Of a stretch of 64,000 nt of DNA, positions 24,627-33,439 are shown piece after piece (the first letter of the stretch is position 1; each line of letters opens with the position of its first letter). Position numbers and translations under genes: made by a program. Under the pieces are notes generated by a model, which was not told where the DNA came from, did not search any database, and was given only the letters and a program-made list of their open reading frames with translations. This DNA is from Kaistella carnis (GTDB taxonomy: Bacteria; Bacteroidota; Bacteroidia; Flavobacteriales; Weeksellaceae): contig NZ_CP034159.1 of assembly GCF_003860585.1 (NCBI RefSeq), positions 2,170,001 through 2,234,000 of the forward strand, in the 5' to 3' direction.

Positions 24627-27146
24627 ATGGATCATCAATTTTCAAATGGGTTGGACCAAGTGTTCAAACATAGTAAAAACGAAGCAAGACGTTTACATAG
24701 CGAGTTTCTGAATACAGAACATTTTCTCTTGGGAATGATCAAAACGGAAAATTCTGCTAAAGAAATCATGCATAATTTGGGAGCCGATTTAACCCAAATA
24801 AAAAGAAAGATCGAAACAATGTCGGTGGCAAGCCTCAATCCCTTTTCTGTGGAAAGTGAGAAGATCTCTTTTACCAAAATGGCGGATCAGGCGGTAAAAA
24901 GATCTGAATTGGAGTGCAGACAATATCAAAGTTCAGAAATAAATACCGTTCATCTTCTCCTGGGTATTCTTTACAAAGCTGAAGACCCTACCACGAGTAT
25001 TCTTAGTTCGTACGATATCGATTATGAAGGCGTGACCAAAGAGTATCAAACGATGCTTAAAAATTCTGGTCAAGACCCGAAAATGAGCGCGTACGACGAT
25101 GATGAAGAGCGGGAAGAATTTGGACAGATGAGAAAACCGACGGGAAATATCGGAACCGGTAAAAGTAAAACTCCGACTTTGGATAATTTCGGCCGGGACT
25201 TAACGACTTTAGCCCGAGAAGGCAAACTGGATCCGGTGATTGGCCGAGAGAAAGAAATTGAAAGGGTTTCTCAGATCTTATCCAGACGGAAAAAGAACAA
25301 TCCGCTTTTAATTGGAGAACCTGGAGTTGGTAAATCCGCAATCGCAGAAGGTCTGGCTTTAAGAATTCAACAGAAAAAAGTATCAAGGGTTCTTTATGGT
25401 AAACGAGTTATTACGCTCGATCTGGCAAGTTTAGTTGCCGGTACAAAATACCGTGGCCAATTCGAAGAGCGAATGAAAGCAATAATGACGGAGCTTGAGA
25501 AAAACAGAGATGTCATTCTATTTATAGATGAGCTACATACGATCGTAGGAGCAGGAAGTTCTACGGGAAGTTTAGATGCTTCCAATATGTTTAAACCCGC
25601 TTTGGCAAGAGGTGAAATTCAATGTATTGGTGCAACAACGCTTGATGAATACAGACAATACATCGAAAAAGACGGTGCATTGGAAAGACGTTTTCAAAAA
25701 GTCATGGTTGAACCTACAACCGTAGAAGAAACCGTTCAGATTTTAAATCAGATCAAAGACAAGTATGAGGATCACCACAATGTGACGTATACCGATGAGG
25801 CCATTTTAGCTTGTGTCAATTTAACTGCACGTTATATTACAGACCGATTTTTACCAGATAAAGCGATTGATGCAATGGATGAAGCCGGTTCACGAGTGTA
25901 TATTAAAAACATGAAAGTTCCGACTGAAATCATTGAGCATGAAACTAAGATTGAAGAAATCAAGGAGCAAAAACAACAAGCGGTCAAAAAACAGGATTAT
26001 CTGGAAGCCCGTAAGTTGAAAGATGAAGAGGAACGTTTACAGATTGAGCTCAATATCGCTCAGGAAGCTTGGGACAAAGATGTAAAAGAGAAAAAAGAAG
26101 TAGTTTCTGAAGAAAGTGTAGCCGAAGTAGTTTCGATGATGAGTGGAATCCCAGTTACAAAAGTTGGGAAAAATGAACTCGATAAACTTTCTCAGATGGA
26201 CGCAATGCTGAACGGAAAAGTCATTGGCCAGGCTGATGCGGTGAAGAAAGTAGTAAAAGCAATTCAAAGAAACCGAGCTGGATTGAAAGATCCGAACCGA
26301 CCAATTGGAACTTTTATTTTCTTAGGAACCACAGGTGTTGGTAAAACTGAGCTGGCAAAAGTAATGGCAAGAGAACTCTTTGATTCTGATGAAGCGTTGA
26401 TCCGTATTGACATGAGTGAATACATGGAAAAATTTGCAGTGTCAAGACTGGTTGGGGCGCCTCCGGGATATGTAGGATATGAAGAAGGTGGTCAACTGAC
26501 TGAAGCTGTTAGAAGAAAACCGTACGCAGTGGTACTTTTAGATGAGATTGAGAAAGCGCATCCTGATGTGTTCAATATTCTTCTACAAATTTTAGATGAA
26601 GGTTTTGTAACCGATTCTTTGGGTAGAAAAATTGATTTTAGAAACACCATCATTATTCTAACTTCAAATATCGGAACCCGTGATTTAAAAGATTTCGGAG
26701 ACGGTGTTGGATTTGGTACCAATGCGAAGAAATCAAATACAGATGCCCGAGCCAGAAGCACCATCGAAAACGCTTTGAAAAAAGCCTTTGCGCCTGAATT
26801 CTTGAATAGAATTGATGATATTGTGATCTTCAACAATTTAGAAAAAGAAGATATCACAAAAATTATCGATCTGGAATTGGCTAAATTGTACAAACGTTTA
26901 GAAAAACTGAACTACAAAGTAGAATTAACCGACGAAGCGAAAGAATTTATCGCAGAAAAAGGATGGGACAAAGATTTCGGAGCGAGACCTCTAAAACGTG
27001 CAATTCAAAAATATATTGAAGATTTATTAGCAGAAATGCTTGTGAATAAGCACCTTACAGAAGGCAGCACCGTTATTTTGAAATTAAATGAAGCCAAAGA
27101 CGGTCTTGAAGGAGAACCGGTAAAGAAGAAAAGTAGTACAAAGTAA
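24627..27146 (+). CDS. clpC: ATP-dependent Clp protease ATP-binding subunit ClpC
   Basis: An 839-residue AAA+ unfoldase that feeds proteins to ClpP. Domain order: double Clp-N repeat (residues 1-145); AAA1 with Walker A GEPGVGKSA (230-238) and Walker B ILFIDELHTIVGAG; a coiled middle region with a UVR-type segment DYLEARKLKDEEERLQIEL; AAA2 with Walker A GTTGVGKTE (567-575) and VVLLDEIEKAHPDV; and the D2-small domain ending near 825. The UVR motif and moderate length identify ClpC rather than ClpB, which has a much longer middle coil. No McsA/McsB or CtsR genes are adjacent. A strong terminator follows. Confidence 0.96.
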   Translation: MDHQFSNGLDQVFKHSKNEARRLHSEFLNTEHFLLGMIKTENSAKEIMHNLGADLTQIKRKIETMSVASLNPFSVESEKISFTKMADQAVKRSELECRQYQSSEINTVHLLLGILYKAEDPTTSILSSYDIDYEGVTKEYQTMLKNSGQDPKMSAYDDDEEREEFGQMRKPTGNIGTGKSKTPTLDNFGRDLTTLAREGKLDPVIGREKEIERVSQILSRRKKNNPLLIGEPGVGKSAIAEGLALRIQQKKVSRVLYGKRVITLDLASLVAGTKYRGQFEERMKAIMTELEKNRDVILFIDELHTIVGAGSSTGSLDASNMFKPALARGEIQCIGATTLDEYRQYIEKDGALERRFQKVMVEPTTVEETVQILNQIKDKYEDHHNVTYTDEAILACVNLTARYITDRFLPDKAIDAMDEAGSRVYIKNMKVPTEIIEHETKIEEIKEQKQQAVKKQDYLEARKLKDEEERLQIELNIAQEAWDKDVKEKKEVVSEESVAEVVSMMSGIPVTKVGKNELDKLSQMDAMLNGKVIGQADAVKKVVKAIQRNRAGLKDPNRPIGTFIFLGTTGVGKTELAKVMARELFDSDEALIRIDMSEYMEKFAVSRLVGAPPGYVGYEEGGQLTEAVRRKPYAVVLLDEIEKAHPDVFNILLQILDEGFVTDSLGRKIDFRNTIIILTSNIGTRDLKDFGDGVGFGTNAKKSNTDARARSTIENALKKAFAPEFLNRIDDIVIFNNLEKEDITKIIDLELAKLYKRLEKLNYKVELTDEAKEFIAEKGWDKDFGARPLKRAIQKYIEDLLAEMLVNKHLTEGSTVILKLNEAKDGLEGEPVKKKSSTK

Positions 27147-27167
27147 GACTACCTTAAATAATAGAAA

Positions 27168-27205
27168 AATCCGTCGCAGTGTGAACTGCGACGGATTTTA
27201 TTTTA
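27168..27205. terminator. Bidirectional terminator between clpC and SOD gene
   Basis: Perfect 13-bp stem aatccgtcgcagt (27168-27180) / actgcgacggatt (27185-27197), loop gtga, flanked by A and T runs. It serves both convergent transcripts. Confidence 0.95.
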
Positions 27206-27219
27206 TAAGGAAAAAGTAA

Positions 27220-27723
27220 TTACTTGATTTCTACACAACCTACTCTACCACCAGCATCTCCGGTTGGTTGGGTTTTAAAATCATCTTTTCCAGCATGAAT
27301 AATAATTGATTTTCCAACAATATTTTTACTTTCATCCGTACATCCGATACACCATTTATCGGTTTTGAAAATCAAACGTGCTGTTCCTTCTTTATCAGCA
27401 GTTAAATTTCCGATATCACCCATATGGAAATGTTCCGATCCCCATTTTCCGTGATCATCTTTTGCCGGATTCCAGTGGCCACCTGCAGAACTTCCGTCCG
27501 TTGCGGAACAATCGCCTTTTTCGTGAATATGTACGGCATGAATTCCGGGTGTTAATTTAAAAACACTCATATCCATGGTCACCATTTTTCCTTTTTGATT
27601 AAAATCTACAGTTCCTTGTGTATTGGTTCCGCTCTTAGAATTGATCTTGTAATTTTTAGTTGTAGTACAAGATACCGCAAGGATTGCACTGCAAAAAATC
27701 ATAGAGATTTTTGTGAATTTCAT
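27220..27723 (-). CDS. Cu/Zn superoxide dismutase family protein (exported lipoprotein)
   Basis: A 167-residue protein with a lipoprotein signal (lipobox AVSC, Cys19) and a full SOD_Cu domain. Copper ligands are in HAVHIHEKGDC and the HAGKDDF segment. GGHWNP and the HGKWGSEHFHMGDIGN stretch supply the bridging His and the zinc ligands. Two Cys (GDC near 70 and VGCVEIK at the end) form the usual disulfide. Its role would be to remove superoxide in the periplasm. An unusual extra pair, WCIGC, lies in the loop before the last copper ligand. A single gene. Confidence 0.94.
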   Translation of the reverse strand: MKFTKISMIFCSAILAVSCTTTKNYKINSKSGTNTQGTVDFNQKGKMVTMDMSVFKLTPGIHAVHIHEKGDCSATDGSSAGGHWNPAKDDHGKWGSEHFHMGDIGNLTADKEGTARLIFKTDKWCIGCTDESKNIVGKSIIIHAGKDDFKTQPTGDAGGRVGCVEIK

Positions 27724-27875
27724 AATAATATTTATTTAATGTTAATAAGTCAACGTAAAGAATTGTGAACTTATATGATAAAAAAAACAGATCAGCACCG
27801 ATTTTTTACTGTTCAGTTACAAATAATTTCAGCAAATCTCATTCCATTATACCTTTACGGTATAAAATTAAAACC

Positions 27876-30095
27876 ATGCAAACTTTTATTATTTCTAAAA
27901 TCCTTCTGCTCCTTTCTCTGTTAATGGGAATTTTTCTCCATGCGCAAGTGACCGTTTCGGGTAAAGTAAATTTTAAAGGGAAAGGTGTGAAAGACATTTC
28001 TGTTACGCTAAAAAACACCTATGATGGTGCTACAACCGATGAAAATGGAAATTTCACTTTTCCAACGGAGGAAAAAGGAAGTCAGATTCTCGTTTTTTCG
28101 AATGCTAAATTTGTTGAAGTTGAGAAACCCATTACCATTGCGAACGAAAATCTTTCGATCAATTCCGATTTAAAAGAGCAGATTTCTGAGATTGATGCTG
28201 TGGTAATTTCGGCTGGTTCCATTGAAGCAAGTGATAAGAAAAGAGCCACAGCGCTTTTAACTCCGATTGATATTTATACGACTGCGGGAGCAAACGGGCA
28301 AATATCCTCCGCTTTGGAAACACTTCCCGGTGTTCAGAAAATCGGGGAAACGGAAGGTTTATTCGTTCGTGGTGGCACCGGAACGGAAACTAAATTTTTT
28401 ATGGATGGGAATTTAGTCAATAACTTTTTCGGAAATTCCATTCCCGGTATAAAATCGATGGACCGCTTAAACACCTCTTTATTTAAAGGCAATGTATTTT
28501 CCAGTGGCGGATATTCTGCAGCGTACGGTCAGGCTTTGTCGTCGGTACTGATTTTGGAAAGCATTGATTTTCCGGAGAGAAACTCCGTAGATCTTGCGAT
28601 TTCACCTTTATTTATCAATGCGGGATTTCAAAATGTAAATGAAGAAAAATCTAAATCGTTTGGAATTTCAGCGGGTTATTCTAATCTTGGTTTAGTAACA
28701 AAACTGATAAAATTCAATAATGATTTTACGAAAGCTCCTGAAAGCTTCGGGACGAACTTCAACTTTCGCATTAAAAATAAAAATGGCGGAATTCTAAAAT
28801 ATTACGGAAGTTTTGATACCAACAAAATAGGATTGCAGGCGGAAAGTTTAGAAGCCAACATCGATTTCGACAATACTAATTTAAAAGGTAAAAACACGTT
28901 TCATAATCTGTCATTTAAAAAGAAATTCGGGCAATATCTATTAAATTTAGGGAGTTCCTATACTTATAATTCCAGTTTCATTGCGCTGAGCAATACTTTT
29001 GAAGATGAAGAAATAAATCCTAATACCATCGATATTACCGGAAATTATTTGAATACGAAAGGAACTTTGGGAAGAAAAATAAACAAAATCTCTGCGGTAC
29101 GGGCTGGAATTGAATACAATCAAAGCAACGAAAAAACAGATGTTTCCGCAGCCCCGACACCTTCCGAATTCAAAGACCAGATCACGTCGCTTTTTGCAGA
29201 AACAGATTTGGGCTTCAGCAATAACTTATCTGCAAAAATTGGTGTACGCTCAGAATATTCCAATGCGATTGATCGGTGGAATCTCGCGCCAAGATTTGCA
29301 ATGGCCTACCGGATTTCAAAAACCTGGACGAGCTCTTTGGCTTACGGAATATTTTACCAAAATCCGGAAAATAAATATTTTGGCAGCAATCCGCTGAATT
29401 ACCAAAAAGCAGAACATTATGTTTTACAGGTTCAGAAATCTGCAGAAGGAAGAAGTTTCCGCCTGGAAGCTTTTTACAAAAATTACAAGGATCTTATTAA
29501 AACTACAGTTTTAGATTACCGTCCCGTGGCCATCAATAACACCGGTAACGGGTTTGCAAAAGGTTTTGAAATCTTTTGGCGTGACAAAAAATCCATTAAA
29601 GATATTGATTATTGGATCTCTTACTCCTTCCTGGATTCCAAAAGAAATTTTCAGAATTATGACCAAAGCCTCTTTCCGAGTTTTGCAGCAAAGCATACGC
29701 TTTCTGTGGTGGCGAAAAAGTTTGTCACTTCCTGGAAAACTGGTTTTAATTTATCCTACAGTTATGCCTCCGGCCGACCTTATTATAACTTTCAAACCGA
29801 TGCAAATGGGGACTATTATTTAAACAAACAGGGACGTTTAAAAGATTTCGGTGCTTTGAATTTCAGCTTAAATTACTTGCCAAACTTAGGCAAGAAAGAT
29901 TCAAAATCCTTTACTGTTCTTGTTTTGGCAGTTAATAATATTTTAGGACAGAAAAATATTTACGGTTATAATTTTTCTACGGACGGACTTCGAAGCAAAC
30001 CTGTTTTGCCTTCCGCCAGCACTTTTATTTTTATTGGAGCCTTCATCAATTTCGGGATTGACAAAACGCAGGATGCCATCGACGGTAATTTATAA
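27876..30095 (+). CDS. TonB-dependent receptor with carboxypeptidase-like regulatory N-domain
   Basis: A 739-residue outer-membrane transporter. The signal peptide MQTFIISKILLLLSLLMG... ends at HAQ (residue ~23). It is followed by an N-terminal CarboxypepD_reg-like domain (TVSGKVNFKGKGVKDISVTL), the plug (LPGVQKIGETEGLFVRGG) and a 22-strand barrel ending in a beta-strand with a terminal aromatic-like pattern (FGIDKTQD). No SusD partner follows, so this is not a polysaccharide-utilisation pair; siderophore, metal or peptide import is equally possible. A much longer in-frame start at 27765 was rejected because it would bury the signal peptide. Confidence 0.92.
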   Translation: MQTFIISKILLLLSLLMGIFLHAQVTVSGKVNFKGKGVKDISVTLKNTYDGATTDENGNFTFPTEEKGSQILVFSNAKFVEVEKPITIANENLSINSDLKEQISEIDAVVISAGSIEASDKKRATALLTPIDIYTTAGANGQISSALETLPGVQKIGETEGLFVRGGTGTETKFFMDGNLVNNFFGNSIPGIKSMDRLNTSLFKGNVFSSGGYSAAYGQALSSVLILESIDFPERNSVDLAISPLFINAGFQNVNEEKSKSFGISAGYSNLGLVTKLIKFNNDFTKAPESFGTNFNFRIKNKNGGILKYYGSFDTNKIGLQAESLEANIDFDNTNLKGKNTFHNLSFKKKFGQYLLNLGSSYTYNSSFIALSNTFEDEEINPNTIDITGNYLNTKGTLGRKINKISAVRAGIEYNQSNEKTDVSAAPTPSEFKDQITSLFAETDLGFSNNLSAKIGVRSEYSNAIDRWNLAPRFAMAYRISKTWTSSLAYGIFYQNPENKYFGSNPLNYQKAEHYVLQVQKSAEGRSFRLEAFYKNYKDLIKTTVLDYRPVAINNTGNGFAKGFEIFWRDKKSIKDIDYWISYSFLDSKRNFQNYDQSLFPSFAAKHTLSVVAKKFVTSWKTGFNLSYSYASGRPYYNFQTDANGDYYLNKQGRLKDFGALNFSLNYLPNLGKKDSKSFTVLVLAVNNILGQKNIYGYNFSTDGLRSKPVLPSASTFIFIGAFINFGIDKTQDAIDGNL

Positions 30096-30159
30096 TACGG
30101 TTCAGGAAATTAAAATAACCCCTCAGCAGAATAAAATTTTAAGCCCTTTTATTTTGAAA

Positions 30160-30167
30160 TACCTTTG
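30160..30167 (+). promoter_or_regulatory. -7 box TACCTTTG for the exported 213-residue protein gene
   Basis: Exact TAnnTTTG, 38 bases before the ATG at 30206 and after the TonB receptor stop. Confidence 0.55.
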
Positions 30168-30205
30168 ATTCATCAAACTGACAAACACTCTTTAAAATTA
30201 AAAAA

Positions 30206-30847
30206 ATGAAAAAATTATTTTTATCTACGCTCCTGTTTATGGCAGTAAGCACTTATGCGCAAACCAATTTTGAAAAAGCAGTAACAGACAAAATTTCAAA
30301 AATGGAGCAAGCAAAAACTCCGGAAGATTTTACGGCAGTTTCCAACGATTTCGCAAGAATTGGCGATAAAGAAAAAACACAGTGGCTGCCTTACTATTAC
30401 GCCGCCCAAGCTTCCATTGAAAAAGGCAGAAATTTAATGCGCACCGGAAAACTGACGGAATTGGATGCCATTGCCGCAGAAGCGCAAAACAATTTAGACA
30501 AAGCTTCAGACCTCAGCAAGGACAATGCAGAAATATTTATCCTGCAGAAAATGATTCATAATTTGAAAATGATGGTAGACCCACAATCCCGGTTTATGAG
30601 CGAAGGAATGTTGGGCGCCGATGCGCTGGCAAAAGCAGAGAAACTGGATCCCGAAAATCCGAGAATCAGTCTGTTGAAAGCGGAAGATATTTATTACACG
30701 CCGGAACAGTTTGGTGGAAGTAAATCTAAAGGTCTTGAAATGTTTCAAAAATCTTTGGATCAGTTTAAAGTATATCAACCGAAGACGACTTTAGATCCAA
30801 ACTGGGGAAAAGGTGAAGCGGAATATTTTTTGTCGAACAAACCTTAA
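30206..30847 (+). CDS. Exported helical (TPR-like) protein, unknown function
   Basis: A 213-residue protein with a clear signal peptide (MKKLFLSTLLFMAVSTYAQ) and a mature part consisting of paired helices (WLPYYYAAQASIEKGRNLM, AQNNLDKASDLSKDNAEIF, GMLGADALAKAEKLDPENP). It ends in LDPNWGKGEAEYFL. The helix spacing is TPR-like. It is probably periplasmic. It follows the TonB receptor gene but has its own promoter box and terminator. Function unknown; this family is common in Chryseobacterium-like genomes as I recall. Confidence 0.75.
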   Translation: MKKLFLSTLLFMAVSTYAQTNFEKAVTDKISKMEQAKTPEDFTAVSNDFARIGDKEKTQWLPYYYAAQASIEKGRNLMRTGKLTELDAIAAEAQNNLDKASDLSKDNAEIFILQKMIHNLKMMVDPQSRFMSEGMLGADALAKAEKLDPENPRISLLKAEDIYYTPEQFGGSKSKGLEMFQKSLDQFKVYQPKTTLDPNWGKGEAEYFLSNKP

Positions 30848-30868
30848 GCTAAAATCATTTTAAAATAA

Positions 30869-30900
30869 AAATCTCCTGTTAGTCGGGAGATTTTTTTATT
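30869..30900 (+). terminator. Rho-independent terminator
   Basis: 8-bp stem aaatctcc (30869-30876) / ggagattt (30886-30893) followed by a T tract of seven; 22 bases after the stop of the exported helical protein. Confidence 0.85.
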
Positions 30901-31025
30901 TTTAAAATTCTGAAGGAGGAAACTACGATTTTATCGGTGTAATTTTAAATGAAGTCAATGACACTAGAAGTTCGACTTTCATATTTTTTAAGACGAAAAG
31001 ACACTCGCTTCATCAGCGTTTTAAA

Positions 31026-31565
31026 TTAAAGTCCGAACACAACGCCGATACTTGGTACGAATCCACTCCCGAAAACGGACTCATCTTTTTTGTACAGTAC
31101 ATTATACATTCCGCCGATTTGCATGTATGCACGATCACCAATTCGCTGTAAATAACCTCCGCCTAAATATAAAGCAGCCTCCTCACCGGAGTACTTTTGA
31201 TAGGTCAGTTTATTCTTTTGATTGAAGAAATATTCCTGGAACATTCCACTTAAGTAAAAGTTTCGGGCGATATAATAATTCACAAAAGGTCCAACTCCAA
31301 TGGTATTGCTGGAATAATATTTTGAGTTCGCCCAGGTCAAATCGGAAACGATTCCGGCTTCAAAATTTTCGGTGAGTTTGTACCCAATTCTGGGGGAAAT
31401 GTAAATCGATGTTCCGCCATTATTACTGCCGAAACTTCCACCTAAGCCGGCAGAGCCTCCGAAAGTCCACTTAGAATTTTCACCGCCCAACTGCGTTGAA
31501 GTTCCGATTTGGGCGTTTACCGAAAAGCCGATAGAAATTATGGAAAGGAGAAGTAGTTTTTTCAT
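31026..31565 (-). CDS. Outer membrane beta-barrel protein
   Basis: A 179-residue exported protein (signal peptide ending SVNAQ) with alternating beta-strand sequence rich in Gly, Tyr and Ser (WTFGGSAGLGGSFGSN, SIYISPRIGYKLTENFEAG, YYIARNFYLSGMFQEYFF). It ends in a strand closing with Phe-Gly-Leu. It resembles the small 8-stranded porin-like/OmpA-barrel proteins of Bacteroidota. Function unknown. The long spacer upstream contains repeats. Confidence 0.78.
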   Translation of the reverse strand: MKKLLLLSIISIGFSVNAQIGTSTQLGGENSKWTFGGSAGLGGSFGSNNGGTSIYISPRIGYKLTENFEAGIVSDLTWANSKYYSSNTIGVGPFVNYYIARNFYLSGMFQEYFFNQKNKLTYQKYSGEEAALYLGGGYLQRIGDRAYMQIGGMYNVLYKKDESVFGSGFVPSIGVVFGL

Positions 31566-31599
31566 CGCTGCTGTTTTAAAGATTGAAATGTAAAATTAA

Positions 31600-31871
31600 G
31601 TCTTTTTTTCAATTCACAATTTCTGAAACCAGCGAGAGATTTTTTTTACCGCAAAAGAATAAACAAAAGGTTGATTGAGTAATAATGCAAAAGGTTGCAA
31701 AAGATATCCAGAATGATTTTTTCAACTCTTTGCAGTCTTTGAAAATTTCTTTTCAATATTGACTTTTGTCTCTTTTGCGGTTAAAGTTAAACACAAATGC
31801 CACAAATGATTTCACGAATTTCTCAATTTAAATGCGGTCTTTTTTTGAAATCGAAAATTTCTATAACCAGC
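31600..31871. repeat. Composite repeat element: direct repeats flanking inverted arms
   Basis: Two similar ~34-base segments (31600-31633 and 31837-31871; both start gtcttttttt and end ccagc) bracket a 200-base interval. Inside, accgcaaaag (31648-31657) and cttttgcggt (31772-31781) are exact inverted arms with looser pairing further in (gcaaaag/ctttgc words). Units cacaaatgc, cacaaatga and cacgaattt follow at 31792-31820. No open frame. It looks like a decayed small non-coding mobile or slippage-derived element. Confidence 0.5.
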
Positions 31872-31918
31872 CAAAATTTACGTTTTGAATAAGTGAAAAG
31901 AAGAAATGAACTTCCTTT

Positions 31919-31995
31919 TAGCCCCGATCGCAACGGCATCCTTTATCTTTTCATCGGAAAAGATAAAGATATAGTGGAGAGCGGGACGGGTCTTG
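31919..31995. repeat. Intergenic structured repeat, copy B
   Basis: Conserved flanks tagccccgat ... aacggcatc on the left and agtggagagcgggacggg on the right. They surround a perfect 12-bp hairpin ctttatcttttc/gaaaagataaag with loop atcg (about 31941-31968). The flanks nearly match copy C at 52569-52647, while the hairpin arms differ in sequence but stay paired. Confidence 0.7.
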
Positions 31996-32043
31996 AAACG
32001 AAAATCAATTTTTGTGCTCCTCACAGAATCATTAATTAAGTCG

Positions 32044-32051
32044 TAAATTTG
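32044..32051 (+). promoter_or_regulatory. -7 box TAAATTTG for mnmA
   Basis: Exact TAnnTTTG, 46 bases before the mnmA ATG. Confidence 0.5.
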
Positions 32052-32097
32052 CAGCCTCAATAAAGAGTCTCCTTGAAAGACTTTATAAAATGAACAT

Positions 32098-33285
32098 ATG
32101 AAAATTGTAGTAGGACTTTCTGGAGGTGTAGATTCCAGTGTTGCAGCGTATTTGCTGCAAAAACAAGGTCATGAAGTGGTCGCGCTTTTTATGCGAAACT
32201 GGAATGATGCGTCGGTAACTTTGGAGGATGAATGTCCCTGGATCGAGGACAGTAATGATGCTTTGATGGTGGCGCAAAAACTCGGAATCCCTTATCAGGT
32301 CATCGATATGAGTGAACTGTACAAGGAGAAAATTGTGGATTATATGTTCGAGGAATATAAAAAAGGCCGAACGCCGAATCCTGATGTTTTGTGTAACCGT
32401 GAAGTGAAGTTTGACGTGTTCATGAAAACAGCCTTATCGCTTGGTGCTGAGAAAGTTGCAACAGGACATTACGCACAGGTGAACTCTACTTTTGATGAAA
32501 ATGGAAAAGAGATTTTTCACCTTTTAGCGGGAGCAGATAATAATAAAGATCAGTCGTATTTCCTGTGTCAGTTGAATCAGGATCAATTGTCGAAATCGTT
32601 GTTTCCGATTGGAGCACTGACGAAACCTGAAGTTCGGGAAATCGCCCGGGAAATGGGTTTGGTGACGGCAGATAAAAAAGATTCGCAAGGTTTATGTTTC
32701 ATCGGGAAAGTGAGTTTACCTACTTTCCTACAACAACAACTGGAACCAAAAGAAGGTGAAATTGTAGAAATTTTTAAAGATTTCCCTGGTTTTCATCAAG
32801 AAAAACCTGAGTTTTCTTCAAAATTAGAAGAATTGGAATTTTTGTCTCAGAAAATAAAATACGAAAAAGCAGACGGAAAAGTAATTGGCAAACATCTAGG
32901 TGCGCATTATTTTACAGTCGGTCAAAGTAAAGGTTTGGGAATTGGCGGACATAAAGAATCGTGCTTTTTGATTTCGAGAGATATTGAAAAAAACATCGTT
33001 TTTGTAGGGGAAGGAAGAAACTTCCCGGGCCTTTTCAGAAACGCTTTAAAAATAGAAAACTCAGAAGTTCATTGGGTTCGTGAAGATCTGCGTTTGCAAA
33101 ATGGCGAATCGATGAAAGTACAGGCCAGAATCCGGTACCGACAAACTTTGGAAGAGGCTACGCTTTACCAGTTTGAAGAAGGATTATTTATCGAGTTTGT
33201 GAATCCACAATCTGCGATTGCAGAGGGGCAGTTTGCTGCTTGGTATTTGGAAGATGAGTTGGTGGGAAGTGGCGTGATTTCGTAA
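32098..33285 (+). CDS. mnmA: tRNA 2-thiouridine(34) synthase MnmA
   Basis: A 395-residue cytoplasmic enzyme that thiolates U34 of the Lys, Glu and Gln tRNAs, using persulfide sulfur and ATP. The PP-loop [15 protein letters not shown] is at the N-terminus. The two catalytic Cys are in [10 protein letters not shown] and [15 protein letters not shown] and [11 protein letters not shown] are family motifs, and the C-terminal beta-barrel ([27 protein letters not shown]) is complete. The full-length chain suggests a working enzyme. A strong terminator follows and separates it from the accessory insert. Confidence 0.97.
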   Translation: MKIVVGLSGGVDSSVAAYLLQKQGHEVVALFMRNWNDASVTLEDECPWIEDSNDALMVAQKLGIPYQVIDMSELYKEKIVDYMFEEYKKGRTPNPDVLCNREVKFDVFMKTALSLGAEKVATGHYAQVNSTFDENGKEIFHLLAGADNNKDQSYFLCQLNQDQLSKSLFPIGALTKPEVREIAREMGLVTADKKDSQGLCFIGKVSLPTFLQQQLEPKEGEIVEIFKDFPGFHQEKPEFSSKLEELEFLSQKIKYEKADGKVIGKHLGAHYFTVGQSKGLGIGGHKESCFLISRDIEKNIVFVGEGRNFPGLFRNALKIENSEVHWVREDLRLQNGESMKVQARIRYRQTLEEATLYQFEEGLFIEFVNPQSAIAEGQFAAWYLEDELVGSGVIS

Positions 33286-33310
33286 AATTCTGATTTTTAA
33301 TTAATAATAT

Positions 33311-33341
33311 AATTCCTTTTGATTTTTCAAGAGGAATTTTT
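33311..33341 (+). terminator. Rho-independent terminator after mnmA
   Basis: 12-bp stem with one G-U pair, aattccttttga (33311-33322) / tcaagaggaatt (33327-33338), loop tttt, then a T run. Confidence 0.9.
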
Positions 33342-33356
33342 GGTATTTTAGCTTAA

Positions 33357-33364
33357 TATATTTG
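33357..33364 (+). promoter_or_regulatory. -7 box TATATTTG upstream of the SLATT-like gene
   Basis: Exact TAnnTTTG 75 bases before the ATG at 33440, just after the mnmA terminator. Confidence 0.45.
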
Positions 33365-33439
33365 CCTCAAAAACATATACAATAAATTTAGCGGACAATT
33401 ACAGATATCTCCAAATTATTAAGATAAAACACTAAACTA

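Larger units (their letters stand above)
31566..32097. other. 532-base non-coding spacer with repeats
   Basis: Between the divergent barrel protein gene and mnmA. It contains a direct-repeat pair enclosing inverted arms (31600-31871), a structured dispersed repeat (31919-31995) and the mnmA promoter box. A short open frame on the minus strand runs through the repeat but has no recognisable protein features. Confidence 0.7.

Noticed and set aside
27765..27875. N-terminal extension of the TonB receptor
   Set aside because: It would place 37 non-hydrophobic residues before a clear signal peptide; the extension lies in the divergent promoter spacer.
31878..32060. 60-codon minus-strand frame upstream of mnmA
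   Set aside because: It runs through the structured repeat at 31919-31995 and has no protein-like conservation signals.
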